DNA from: Candidatus Borkfalkia excrementavium
GTDB lineage: Bacteria; Bacillota; Clostridia; Christensenellales; Borkfalkiaceae
Reading direction: 5' to 3'
Length of the DNA stretch: 62,797 nucleotides
Assembly: GCA_019115945.1 (NCBI GenBank)
Contig: DXCO01000030.1
Span: 1-62,797 of the forward strand
The notes beneath the pieces were generated by a model. That model did not search any database. It saw nothing but the letters and a program-made list of their open reading frames with translations, and had not been told where the DNA came from. Both the position numbers and the translations under genes were made by a program. The number at the start of each line of letters is the position of its first letter. Position 1 is the first letter of the stretch. This document shows, piece by piece, positions 40,210 to 46,846 of this stretch.

Positions 40210-40770
40210 ATGAGAAAGAATTTCGGCGCAAAGCCGTACATGTATCCGCAACCGGTGCTGATCATCGCCTCGTACGGCGAAGACGGCACGCCCGACGCGA
40301 TGAATGCCGCATGGGGCGGGATAGCGGATCAGAACAAGGTGGCGCTCTGCCTGTCCGCATCGCACAAAACGGTCGAAAATATTCGCGCAAGAGGGGCGTT
40401 TACCGTCAGTTTTGCGGACGAAGCGCACGTTGCGGAGGCGGATTATGTGGGGATCGTTTCCGCGAATTCGGTTCCGGACAAATTGAAAAGAGCGGGCCTG
40501 CATGCGGTGAAGAGCAGTTTTGTAGACGCGCCGCTCATCGAGGAGTTTCCCGTGGCGCTCGAGTGCAAACTGCTCTCTTACGATGAAGAGAGCGAATGCA
40601 TGCTGGGAGAGATCGTCAACGTATGCGCGGACGAATCGGTACTGGACAAAAACGGAAAGATCGATCCGGAAAAACTCCGGCCGATCGCCTTCGACCCCGT
40701 AAACAGCGCCTATCTGAAAGTGGGCGGAAAGGTGGGCAACGCATTTCACGACGGCGCCAAATTCAGATAA
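40210..40770 (+). CDS. flavin reductase family protein
   Basis: 186-aa FMN-binding split-barrel protein; MYPQPVLIIASYGEDG, AMNAAWGG and LCLSASHKTVENIRARGAFTVSF are the usual flavin reductase blocks. It likely uses FMN as a bound cofactor or substrate; partner and substrate are unknown. ATG at 40210 is chosen because CAGGAGGA ends 9 nt upstream, whereas the ATG at 40201 touches it. It sits 33 bp after the hsp20 terminator and ends with its own terminator. Confidence 0.9.
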   Translation: MRKNFGAKPYMYPQPVLIIASYGEDGTPDAMNAAWGGIADQNKVALCLSASHKTVENIRARGAFTVSFADEAHVAEADYVGIVSANSVPDKLKRAGLHAVKSSFVDAPLIEEFPVALECKLLSYDEESECMLGEIVNVCADESVLDKNGKIDPEKLRPIAFDPVNSAYLKVGGKVGNAFHDGAKFR

Positions 40771-40791
40771 TGTATTCAGGATATGCTTTGC

Positions 40792-40825
40792 AAAGGGCAG
40801 GCCCTTTTCATGGGTTGCCCTTTTT
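40792..40825 (+). terminator. terminator of the flavin reductase gene
   Basis: AAAGGGCA (40792-40799) pairs with TGCCCTTT (40816-40823), followed by T residues; it also faces the end of the convergent XRE gene. Confidence 0.78.
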
Positions 40826-41068
40826 CTATTTCAATTCATCTTCGAGATTTTGGAAAACGGGGGTGTCAAAAAATTCAAGGAGGGTGATCTTCATGCCGTC
40901 GCACAGCATTTTCAGCGTTACAATTCCCGGATTTATGCTTTTGCCGTAAAGGATATTTTTGATCGTCGAGGGCGATACGCCCGACTCGATTGCCAATTTG
41001 TGAATGGACAACTTTTTGATTTCCAATAGTTGCAACAGCCGTTCTTTTACTGCCTGATAAGTGTTCAT
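40826..41068 (-). CDS. XRE family (Cro/CI-type) helix-turn-helix regulator
   Basis: 80-aa protein consisting of one HTH_3 domain (LSIHKLAIESGVSPSTIKNIL, about 20-40) and a short tail. ATG at 41068 behind AAGGGAT. Divergent from the SHOCT-domain gene; the shared 99-bp spacer holds two direct repeats of TGGGCTATATA exactly 21 bp apart, probable operators. Local AT content is much higher than in flanking genes, which points to acquisition together with its neighbour. Confidence 0.88.
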   Translation of the reverse strand: MNTYQAVKERLLQLLEIKKLSIHKLAIESGVSPSTIKNILYGKSINPGIVTLKMLCDGMKITLLEFFDTPVFQNLEDELK

Positions 41069-41103
41069 AGTGTATCCCTTTTCTTTTATGATACACTTTT
41101 TTA

Positions 41104-41145
41104 TTGACAAAAGTGGGCTATATATGATACAATATGGGCTATATA
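41104..41145 (+). promoter_or_regulatory. SHOCT-gene promoter with direct-repeat operators
   Basis: TTGACA (41104-41109), 18-bp spacer, TACAAT (41128-41133). Two copies of TGGGCTATATA (41114-41124, 41135-41145) lie two helical turns apart over the spacer and start site. TATGATACA also occurs twice (about 41087 and 41123). Confidence 0.72.
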
Positions 41146-41167
41146 AAGACCAAGGTGAAGAAAAATC

Positions 41168-42181
41168 ATGGATAACAATAGTCGGAATTGGAAAAAACAG
41201 GAAATTGAAAAAAAGGCAAAAATGAAATTTGAAAAACTGAGTAAAGAAGAAATCGAAGATAAGGCTGGAAAGTATAAAAAATTTATTATCATAACGCACT
41301 CAATTTTTTCTGTATTATTTTTTATTGGCGTGATACCAACAGTTATGGAAGTATTAAAATTTGAAGAACCTTTACCGATTATGCAGTTTGTGCTAATGTT
41401 GTTGATATATGGAACGGTAATAATTGCTCCTCTCGTTCGCATTTATGTTATCAGTAAAAAGCCGCATGAAGAATTAGCCCTATTAGAAGTCAAGAGAGAA
41501 ATCAGAAAAGTATTTTCAAAGATTATTCAACAAGAGAAGGAATTATTGCAAAATGAAAATTGGACCAAAGCAACAAACGGAAAATTTGTTGTCTCGAAAT
41601 CGTTCAATATTGTTACAAATGGGGGGATATTATCTAAACTTTTTATTGATAATCAACACAAACTATTTGTTTATCAGAAAGATATAAATTTTATCAAAAT
41701 GTATAAATTTTCCGATTTAATCAACTATGAGGTGTACGAAAACGGTCAAAGCAAAGTAAAAGGGAGGGCCGGTTCCGCTCTCATCGGCGGTGCGTTTTTC
41801 GGGCTTACGGGGTTGATTGTCGGCAGTAGCATGAGCCGTAAAGTCGAAGATAAATGCAATCAGCTTAAATTGATAATACGCTTGAACGATTTGAATTGTC
41901 CGCAAATCGTGATTACTTATGTTGATAACGTCGCTTGGGATAAGGCAGGTTTTACATATCGGACAATGAAAGAAAATTTACAATTGGTCTGTTCCGCGTT
42001 AGAGTATATTATGAATGCGAAAACCTTGGAGCAGTCGGCTGTAGAAAAAACTGAACCGCAAACAACTAAAGAGGAAAAGCCGCTGAAAGAGCAGATGCTG
42101 GAATTGAAAGAAATGCTCGACAGCGGGTTGATCACGCAGGAAGAATATGAGTTAAAGAAAAAACGGCTTTTGAATTTATAA
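41168..42181 (+). CDS. membrane protein with C-terminal SHOCT domain
   Basis: 337 aa. A charged N-terminal helix (1-38), two membrane segments (about 38-60 and 73-95), a cytoplasmic beta-rich region (about 130-265, ending in LKLIIRLNDLNCPQIVITYV) that looks like a PH/GRAM-type domain, and a C-terminal SHOCT motif (LKEMLDSGLITQEEYELKKKRLL, cited in part). A Gly-rich hydrophobic stretch at about 200-218 may be a hairpin in the membrane. Function unknown. Very AT-rich, with codon use unlike its neighbours; paired with a divergent XRE regulator, like small phage- or element-borne modules. The Shine-Dalgarno is weak. Confidence 0.82.
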   Translation: MDNNSRNWKKQEIEKKAKMKFEKLSKEEIEDKAGKYKKFIIITHSIFSVLFFIGVIPTVMEVLKFEEPLPIMQFVLMLLIYGTVIIAPLVRIYVISKKPHEELALLEVKREIRKVFSKIIQQEKELLQNENWTKATNGKFVVSKSFNIVTNGGILSKLFIDNQHKLFVYQKDINFIKMYKFSDLINYEVYENGQSKVKGRAGSALIGGAFFGLTGLIVGSSMSRKVEDKCNQLKLIIRLNDLNCPQIVITYVDNVAWDKAGFTYRTMKENLQLVCSALEYIMNAKTLEQSAVEKTEPQTTKEEKPLKEQMLELKEMLDSGLITQEEYELKKKRLLNL

Positions 42182-42190
42182 ATTATTCCG

Positions 42191-42237
42191 CCTGTCAAGT
42201 AAAAATGCTTGACAGGTCTTTTTTGTTCCGCTATAAT
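42191..42237 (+). promoter_or_regulatory. terminator of the SHOCT gene overlapping the rpsP promoter
   Basis: CCTGTCAAG (42191-42199) pairs with CTTGACAGG (42208-42216) and is followed by TCTTTTTT: an intrinsic terminator. The same right arm contains TTGACA (42209-42214), the -35 of the rpsP promoter, with 17-bp spacer and TATAAT (42232-42237). Confidence 0.88.
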
Positions 42238-42290
42238 AGAGCGGTAAATGCGCAAAGCAAATCAATTTTACCGTAAAAGGAGCAACAATC

Positions 42291-42584
42291 ATGGCAGTTA
42301 AAATGAGACTTACGAGAATGGGCGACAAAAAATCTCCCTTCTATCGTATCGTGGTCGTAGACAGCAGAAAGGCGCGCGACGGCGAGTATATCGAAAAAGT
42401 CGGGTATTACAACCCCACCTCTCAGCCCGCTGAGATCGTGATCGACGCCGATAAGGCGAAAGACTGGCTCGCAAAGGGCGTTCAGCCGACGGAAACGGTG
42501 CGCGGCCTTCTGGTCGGTCAGGGCATTCTTGAAAAACCCGCAAAACTTTCCGCCCCCAGGACCAAAACGAGGAAAAAGAAATAA
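42291..42584 (+). CDS. rpsP: 30S ribosomal protein S16
   Basis: 97-aa small-subunit protein; [26 protein letters not shown] and GYYNPTSQP are diagnostic. Lysine-rich tail. AAAAGGAGC precedes the ATG. First gene of a translation operon, driven by the consensus promoter at 42209. In most Firmicutes it directly follows ffh; here ffh is 22 kb away and an AT-rich module lies just upstream. Confidence 0.98.
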   Translation: MAVKMRLTRMGDKKSPFYRIVVVDSRKARDGEYIEKVGYYNPTSQPAEIVIDADKAKDWLAKGVQPTETVRGLLVGQGILEKPAKLSAPRTKTRKKK

Positions 42585-42601
42585 TCGGAGCGTGAGCGGA
42601 A

Positions 42602-42847
42602 ATGTTGGAATTAGTCAAATATATCGTAAATCAGTTCGCCGAACATAAAGACGAGGTCGAATATCAGGTTTCGGAAGAGGGCACGGGGGTCACGATCACC
42701 GTTCTTTTGGAAGAGTCGGATATGGGCAAAGTCATCGGCAAACAGGGCAAAATCGCCAAGGCCCTGCGCACGCTTGTGCGCTGTGCGGCGTCGAAAGAGG
42801 GCAAAAAATATAACATCGAAATCAAGGAAAAAGAAAAAGCCGAATAA
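42602..42847 (+). CDS. khpA: KH domain RNA-binding protein KhpA
   Basis: 81-aa single KH-domain protein with the GXXG loop in VIGKQGKIAKALRTLV (about residues 43-58). KhpA partners with KhpB/Jag and binds many RNAs in Gram-positive bacteria. Starts 17 bp after rpsP, the conserved position. Its 3' end lies in a hairpin (42833-42862) that could attenuate the operon. Confidence 0.94.
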   Translation: MLELVKYIVNQFAEHKDEVEYQVSEEGTGVTITVLLEESDMGKVIGKQGKIAKALRTLVRCAASKEGKKYNIEIKEKEKAE

Positions 42848-42862
42848 TTTTTCGGCTTTTTC
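42833..42862 (+). terminator. hairpin across the khpA stop, possible attenuator
   Basis: 12-bp perfect stem GAAAAAGCCGAA/TTCGGCTTTTTC, 6-nt loop; the right arm supplies the T run. It lies inside an operon, so partial termination is likely. Confidence 0.7.
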
Positions 42863-42882
42863 TTCATTGAGGAGATCGGAAC

Positions 42883-43386
42883 ATGCAGTCTTGCATCGTG
42901 ATCGCAGAAGTGCTCCGTCCGCAGGGGATCCGCGGAGAGATCAAGGTCAAACCCCTTCTGGACGACGCGGAGGACATCCGCCTGTTCAAAAAGGTTTTTA
43001 TCAAGGGCACGGAATATAAGGTGCTCCGCTGCCGCACGGATGCCGCGGCGGCGTATCTTGCCCTTGCCGGCGTTGCGGACAGAAACGCCGCGGAACTTTT
43101 GCGGGGCGCCGAGGTCGAAGCGCTGCGGGAGGACGCTCCCCCGCTCGAAGAGGGGCGGTATTATATCGTAGACGTGATCGGTTGCGCCGTGGTCACGGAA
43201 AAGGGCGAACGCCTCGGAGAAATTGCAGACGTTCTCTCCGCGCATACCGATATATACGTATTGAAAGAGGGAGACAAAGAATACATGTTCCCCGCGGCTG
43301 AGGGCGTTCTTTTGGATGTCGACGTCGAAAAGAAAATCGTGACGGTGAGCAAAAAGCGTATCGGCGAGGTATTGGTGGAGCAATAA
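42883..43386 (+). CDS. rimM: ribosome maturation factor RimM
   Basis: 167-aa 16S rRNA processing factor binding S19 during 30S assembly. N-terminal RimM barrel with GEIKVKPLLDDAEDIRLF, and C-terminal PRC-type barrel with YYIVDVIGCAVVTEKGERLG and PAAEGVLLDVDVEKKIVTV. GAGGAGA precedes the ATG. Between it and trmD, normally its neighbour, lies a 48-aa ORF. Confidence 0.96.
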   Translation: MQSCIVIAEVLRPQGIRGEIKVKPLLDDAEDIRLFKKVFIKGTEYKVLRCRTDAAAAYLALAGVADRNAAELLRGAEVEALREDAPPLEEGRYYIVDVIGCAVVTEKGERLGEIADVLSAHTDIYVLKEGDKEYMFPAAEGVLLDVDVEKKIVTVSKKRIGEVLVEQ

Positions 43387-43434
43387 AGGGACAAAAGAAA
43401 GGGAAGAAAAGCGCGGTTTCAGTTAGTGGCAGAA

Positions 43435-43581
43435 ATGGCGAAAGCAAAGGTCGATACGCTCTGTATTTATTGCAAAAACGGAGATAAGGTTTTGTTCGGT
43501 CTGCATAAGTGGGGAGAAGAGTATTGCCGGACATTGACAGATGAGTTGCTTTGCCGTGCGCAAATCACTGAAGAACAGTAA
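43435..43581 (+). CDS. possible 48-aa cysteine-containing protein between rimM and trmD
   Basis: ATG at 43435 opens MAKAKVDTLCIYCKNGDKVL, with C10, C13, C31 and C40 in the complete 48 aa. The CxxC pair plus two later cysteines suggests a small zinc-binding fold. No convincing Shine-Dalgarno, but the ORF exactly fills the gap and ends 17 bp before trmD. rimM and trmD are usually adjacent, so this is an insertion in the operon. Not recognised; could be spurious. Confidence 0.4.
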   Translation: MAKAKVDTLCIYCKNGDKVLFGLHKWGEEYCRTLTDELLCRAQITEEQ

Positions 43582-43598
43582 ACAAGCGGGAATACATC

Positions 43599-44273
43599 AT
43601 GAAAATAGACATTTTGACGCTGTTCCCCGAGATGTTCGCGCCCATGCGCGAGAGCATTTTGGGTCGGGCGCAGAAGGAAAAGAAAATCGAGATCAACGTC
43701 ATCAATATCCGCGACTACACCGAGGACAAGCATCTTAAATGCGACGATTATCCCTTCGGCGGCGGCGCGGGCATGGTGATGACCGCCCAGCCCATCGGCT
43801 CTGCGATCGAGGCGCTCGACCCCGGGCATAGGGCGCGGCGCATCTATATGTCGCCCAAAGGAGAGACGTTCCGCCAGCAGAAGGTGTTCGAACTTTTAGG
43901 ATACGAACACCTCATTCTGCTCTGCGGACATTACGAAGGGGTAGATCAGCGCGCGATCGATTTGTTTATCGACGAAGAGATCAGCATCGGCGATTATGTC
44001 CTGACGGGCGGAGAACTGCCCGCGATGGTGCTTACCGACTGTATCTGCCGCTACGTGGACGGTGTGATCAATACGTCTTCTCTCGTCCAGGAAAGTTTTT
44101 CCGAAAACATGCTCGAATATCCGCAGTATACCCGTCCGGTCGAGTACAGGGGGCTTGCGGTGCCCGAAGTGCTTCGCAGCGGCAACCATGCGGAGATCGA
44201 CAAATGGCGGCGCGCCCAATCGGAAAAGATCACGCGGGAGAAGAGGCCGGATCTTATCGGTCCGAAAGAGTGA
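43599..44273 (+). CDS. trmD: tRNA (guanine-N1)-methyltransferase TrmD
   Basis: SPOUT-class enzyme making m1G37 in tRNAs with G36, needed to keep reading frame. MKIDILTLFPEMF at the start, DDYPFGGGAGMVM and the trefoil-knot SAM site LLCGHYEGVDQRAID plus IGDYVLTGGELPAMVLTD. 224 aa, slightly shorter than many homologues. Weak ribosome binding site (CGGGA). Confidence 0.97.
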   Translation: MKIDILTLFPEMFAPMRESILGRAQKEKKIEINVINIRDYTEDKHLKCDDYPFGGGAGMVMTAQPIGSAIEALDPGHRARRIYMSPKGETFRQQKVFELLGYEHLILLCGHYEGVDQRAIDLFIDEEISIGDYVLTGGELPAMVLTDCICRYVDGVINTSSLVQESFSENMLEYPQYTRPVEYRGLAVPEVLRSGNHAEIDKWRRAQSEKITREKRPDLIGPKE

Positions 44274-44370
44274 TCTCTGCATTTTCGAAGCGCTTTGTTC
44301 GGGAAGACCGTCTGACGAGGCTTGCGCCGCGGCCGCCGTCGTATTGCCGTATGCGAGCGAAGGAGAAAGA

Positions 44371-45231
44371 ATGAAACATATCCAATGGTTTCCGGGACAC
44401 ATGACCAAGGCGATGCGCATGATGCGCGAAAGCGCCGCGCTCGTCGACGGCGCCGTCGTCGTGTTGGACGCACGCGCGCCCGCGGCGACGTTCAATCGCA
44501 AAATCACGGAAATTTTCGGCGCAAAACCCGTCTTATACGTGCTCAACAAGGCAGATCTTGCGGACGGAGCAAGGACGGACGCCTTTCTTTCGGCGATAGA
44601 AAAGAACGGATTTTTCTGCGTAAAATGCTCGGCCACTTCGTCGGCGGCCGGCAAAGCGCTTTCCGCAAAAATTCGCGACCTTTTGCGCGAAAAACGGGAA
44701 AAGGATGCGGCAAAGGGCATCGTGCGCCCTCTGCGGCTGATGGTTTCGGGCATCCCCAATGCGGGCAAAAGCACAGTCATCAACGCTCTGTGCGGTTCCC
44801 GCCGCGCGGTTACGGGCGACAAGGCGGGGGTCACGCGCGGCAAACAGTGGATCCGCCTGCCCGATTTCGAACTGCTCGACACGCCGGGCACGATGCCGCC
44901 CGCCTTCGATAACCAGACGCTTGCGCGCCATCTCGCCTATATCGGCAGCATCAACGACGACATTCTCGACTTTTCCGAACTTGCTGTCGAATTTCTCAAA
45001 GAGACGGCGCAGGATTATCCGCAGTATTTGACGCAGCGCTACGGGATCGAAGATTTTTCTTCTCCCGAAAAGATGCTCGAATGCGTCTGCCGCAGAAGAG
45101 GGTTTCTCCTGCGCGGGGGCGAAACGGACGGCGAGCGCGGCGCGCGCGCCCTGCTCGACGATTTCAGAAAGGGCAGGCTGGGCAAGATCACCCTCGAAGC
45201 CCCCGAAGAATACGGCGCTTTTATAAAGTAG
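44371..45231 (+). CDS. rbgA: ribosome biogenesis GTPase RbgA (YlqF)
   Basis: Circularly permuted GTPase for late 50S assembly: G4 NKAD (59-62) precedes G1 GIPNAGKS (127-134) and G3 DTPG (170-173). MKHIQWFPGHMTKAMR is the family N-terminus. 286 aa. I start at 44371, behind AAGGAGA; the longer frame overlaps trmD. Usually rplS lies between trmD and this gene; here it is moved downstream of yraN. Confidence 0.95.
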   Translation: MKHIQWFPGHMTKAMRMMRESAALVDGAVVVLDARAPAATFNRKITEIFGAKPVLYVLNKADLADGARTDAFLSAIEKNGFFCVKCSATSSAAGKALSAKIRDLLREKREKDAAKGIVRPLRLMVSGIPNAGKSTVINALCGSRRAVTGDKAGVTRGKQWIRLPDFELLDTPGTMPPAFDNQTLARHLAYIGSINDDILDFSELAVEFLKETAQDYPQYLTQRYGIEDFSSPEKMLECVCRRRGFLLRGGETDGERGARALLDDFRKGRLGKITLEAPEEYGAFIK

Positions 45232-45240
45232 AGGCGGATG

Positions 45241-45891
45241 ATGAAAGGTACGCTGGAAAAAATCATCGAAAAACTTGCTTATGAACGGGAAATGCTTTCC
45301 GCCGGCGCGGAATACGTTGCGGGCGCGGACGAAGTCGGCAGAGGACCGCTCGCGGGCCCCGTCGTATGCGCCGCGGTCATCCTGCCGCTCGAAGAAGAGT
45401 CGCTCATCCTCGGCGTGGACGACAGCAAAAAGATAAAAGAAGGGGATCGGGAACGCCTGGCCGGGCAGATCAAAGAGCGCGCCGTCGCATACAAGATCTG
45501 CGAGGTTTCCAACGCGGAGATCGACCGCATCAATATCTTAGAGGCGACGAAACTTTGCATGAAGCGCGCGGTGGAGGGGCTGTCCGTTCCGCCCGACGTG
45601 GTGCTGACGGACGGAAATTTTCGTTTGGATATCGACATCCCCCAGCAGAATATCGTCAGGGGCGACGCGCTTTCGTACAGCATCGGCGCGGCGAGCATCC
45701 TTGCAAAGGTCTACAGAGACGCGCTCATGCGCGAATACGACAAAAAATATCCCGAATACGGTTTCGCGGCGCACAAGGGCTACGGCACGCAGGCACATAT
45801 CCGCGCGATCGGGGAGTACGGTTTATGCGAAATTCACCGCAGGACGTTCACAACAAAACTCTCGGTAAAATCGGAGAGAAACGGGCGGTAA
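45241..45891 (+). CDS. rnhB: ribonuclease HII
   Basis: Removes ribonucleotides from RNA-DNA hybrids and misincorporated rNMPs. The active-site motif GADEVGRGPLAGPVV (from about residue 28; D30/E31) and the later acidic residues in VVLTDGNF and KVYRDALM are present. 216 aa. Two ATGs touch (45238 and 45241); I take the second for spacing from GAGG. Overlaps yraN by 67 bp. Confidence 0.95.
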   Translation: MKGTLEKIIEKLAYEREMLSAGAEYVAGADEVGRGPLAGPVVCAAVILPLEEESLILGVDDSKKIKEGDRERLAGQIKERAVAYKICEVSNAEIDRINILEATKLCMKRAVEGLSVPPDVVLTDGNFRLDIDIPQQNIVRGDALSYSIGAASILAKVYRDALMREYDKKYPEYGFAAHKGYGTQAHIRAIGEYGLCEIHRRTFTTKLSVKSERNGR

Positions 45892-46187
45892 AATATCTCA
45901 AACGCGCGGGGTACAGGATCCTTGCGGCCAATTACAGGACGCCGTTCGGCGAGGCGGACGTCGTCGCAAAAGACGGTGAAACAGTCGTTTTCTGCGAGGT
46001 CAAGACGCGCACGGGCGATCTGTTCGGAACGCCCGCCGATGCGGTGGGGCAGAAAAAACGGCAGACGTACGTAAAAATCGCGGGATATTATCTGATGCGC
46101 GCCGGCGAAGATCTGCCCGTCCGTTTCGACGTTTTGGAAGTGACCGAACAGGGGATCAATCACATTATAGGGGCCTTTGAGGGGTGA
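45825..46187 (+). CDS. yraN: UPF0102 family protein YraN
   Basis: 120-aa predicted endonuclease-like protein (restriction-endonuclease fold) of unknown role; LGKIGEKRAVKYLKRAGYRIL, GEADVVAKDGETVVFCEVKTR hold the conserved D and ExK residues. ATG 45825 has GGGGAG upstream and lies inside rnhB (67-bp overlap); no later in-frame ATG fits. rnhB-yraN coupling is common in Firmicutes. Confidence 0.92.
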   Translation: MRNSPQDVHNKTLGKIGEKRAVKYLKRAGYRILAANYRTPFGEADVVAKDGETVVFCEVKTRTGDLFGTPADAVGQKKRQTYVKIAGYYLMRAGEDLPVRFDVLEVTEQGINHIIGAFEG

Positions 46188-46202
46188 TCGCCCCGAAAAA
46201 CG

Positions 46203-46225
46203 GGCAAAAAAGTTGTTTTTTTGCC
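46203..46225 (+). terminator. AT-rich hairpin after yraN
   Basis: GGCAAAAAA/TTTTTTGCC, 5-nt loop, ends the rpsP-yraN operon before the rplS promoter. Confidence 0.55.
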
Positions 46226-46244
46226 GTTCCCGCATAAAAAACGG

Positions 46245-46273
46245 TTGCCATGCGGCCGCAAATATGATAAAAT
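46245..46273 (+). promoter_or_regulatory. rplS promoter and leader
   Basis: TTGCCA (46245-46250), 17-bp spacer, TAAAAT (46268-46273). The about 65-nt leader to 46344 contains the self-complementary CTTGCGCAAG and could be an autoregulatory L19 leader; that is a suggestion only. Confidence 0.65.
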
Positions 46274-46344
46274 AGCAAAAGACTTCGGGCGGTCCTCTTG
46301 CGCAAGGCGCAACGAACGCTTAGTAACAATGGAGGTAAAAGTCG

Positions 46345-46689
46345 ATGAAAGGGTTGATCGAAGCGATCGAGAAAGAAAATCTCAAAGACAGCGTTCCCGA
46401 ATTCAACGTGGGCGACACGGTGAAAGTCAGCGTAAAAGTCATCGAAGGAACGAGAGAGAGATTGCAGGCGTTCGAAGGCGTCGTGATCGCAAAGAAGAAC
46501 GGCGGTATCCGCGAGACCTTTACGGTGAGAAGGCTTTCCTACGGCGTAGGCGTAGAGAGGACGTTCCCCGTGCATTCCCCCAAAATTGCGGACATCAAAG
46601 TCATCCGCAAGGGTAAGGTCCGCAGGGCGAAACTCTACTATCTGAGAGGCCGTACGGGCAAAGCCGCTAAGATTAAAGAAGTAAGATAA
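46345..46689 (+). CDS. rplS: 50S ribosomal protein L19
   Basis: 114 aa. [43 protein letters not shown] and [12 protein letters not shown] are diagnostic of L19, located at the 30S-50S interface. GGAGG precedes the ATG. It has its own promoter and terminator here rather than following trmD. Confidence 0.98.
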   Translation: MKGLIEAIEKENLKDSVPEFNVGDTVKVSVKVIEGTRERLQAFEGVVIAKKNGGIRETFTVRRLSYGVGVERTFPVHSPKIADIKVIRKGKVRRAKLYYLRGRTGKAAKIKEVR

Positions 46690-46705
46690 CAAAAAAACGG
46701 CATTC

Positions 46706-46748
46706 AATCCGCCGCGCAAAAGCAACTTGCGCGGCGGATTTGTCTTTT
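46706..46748 (+). terminator. terminator of rplS
   Basis: 14-bp perfect stem AATCCGCCGCGCAA/TTGCGCGGCGGATT, 7-nt loop, then TGTCTTTTT. Confidence 0.9.
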
Positions 46749-46784
46749 TCCGGACGAAAATTTGCCATTCTTCCGGAAAAACTA

Positions 46785-46813
46785 TTTACATCTTGCCGTT
46801 TTTGGGTTATAAT
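46785..46813 (+). promoter_or_regulatory. promoter of the PMT-like gene
   Basis: TTTACA (46785-46790), 17-bp spacer, perfect TATAAT (46808-46813), 34 nt before the ATG. Confidence 0.75.
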
Positions 46814-46846
46814 AGACTATACGAAGTTTCAACGGATGTACGATAT

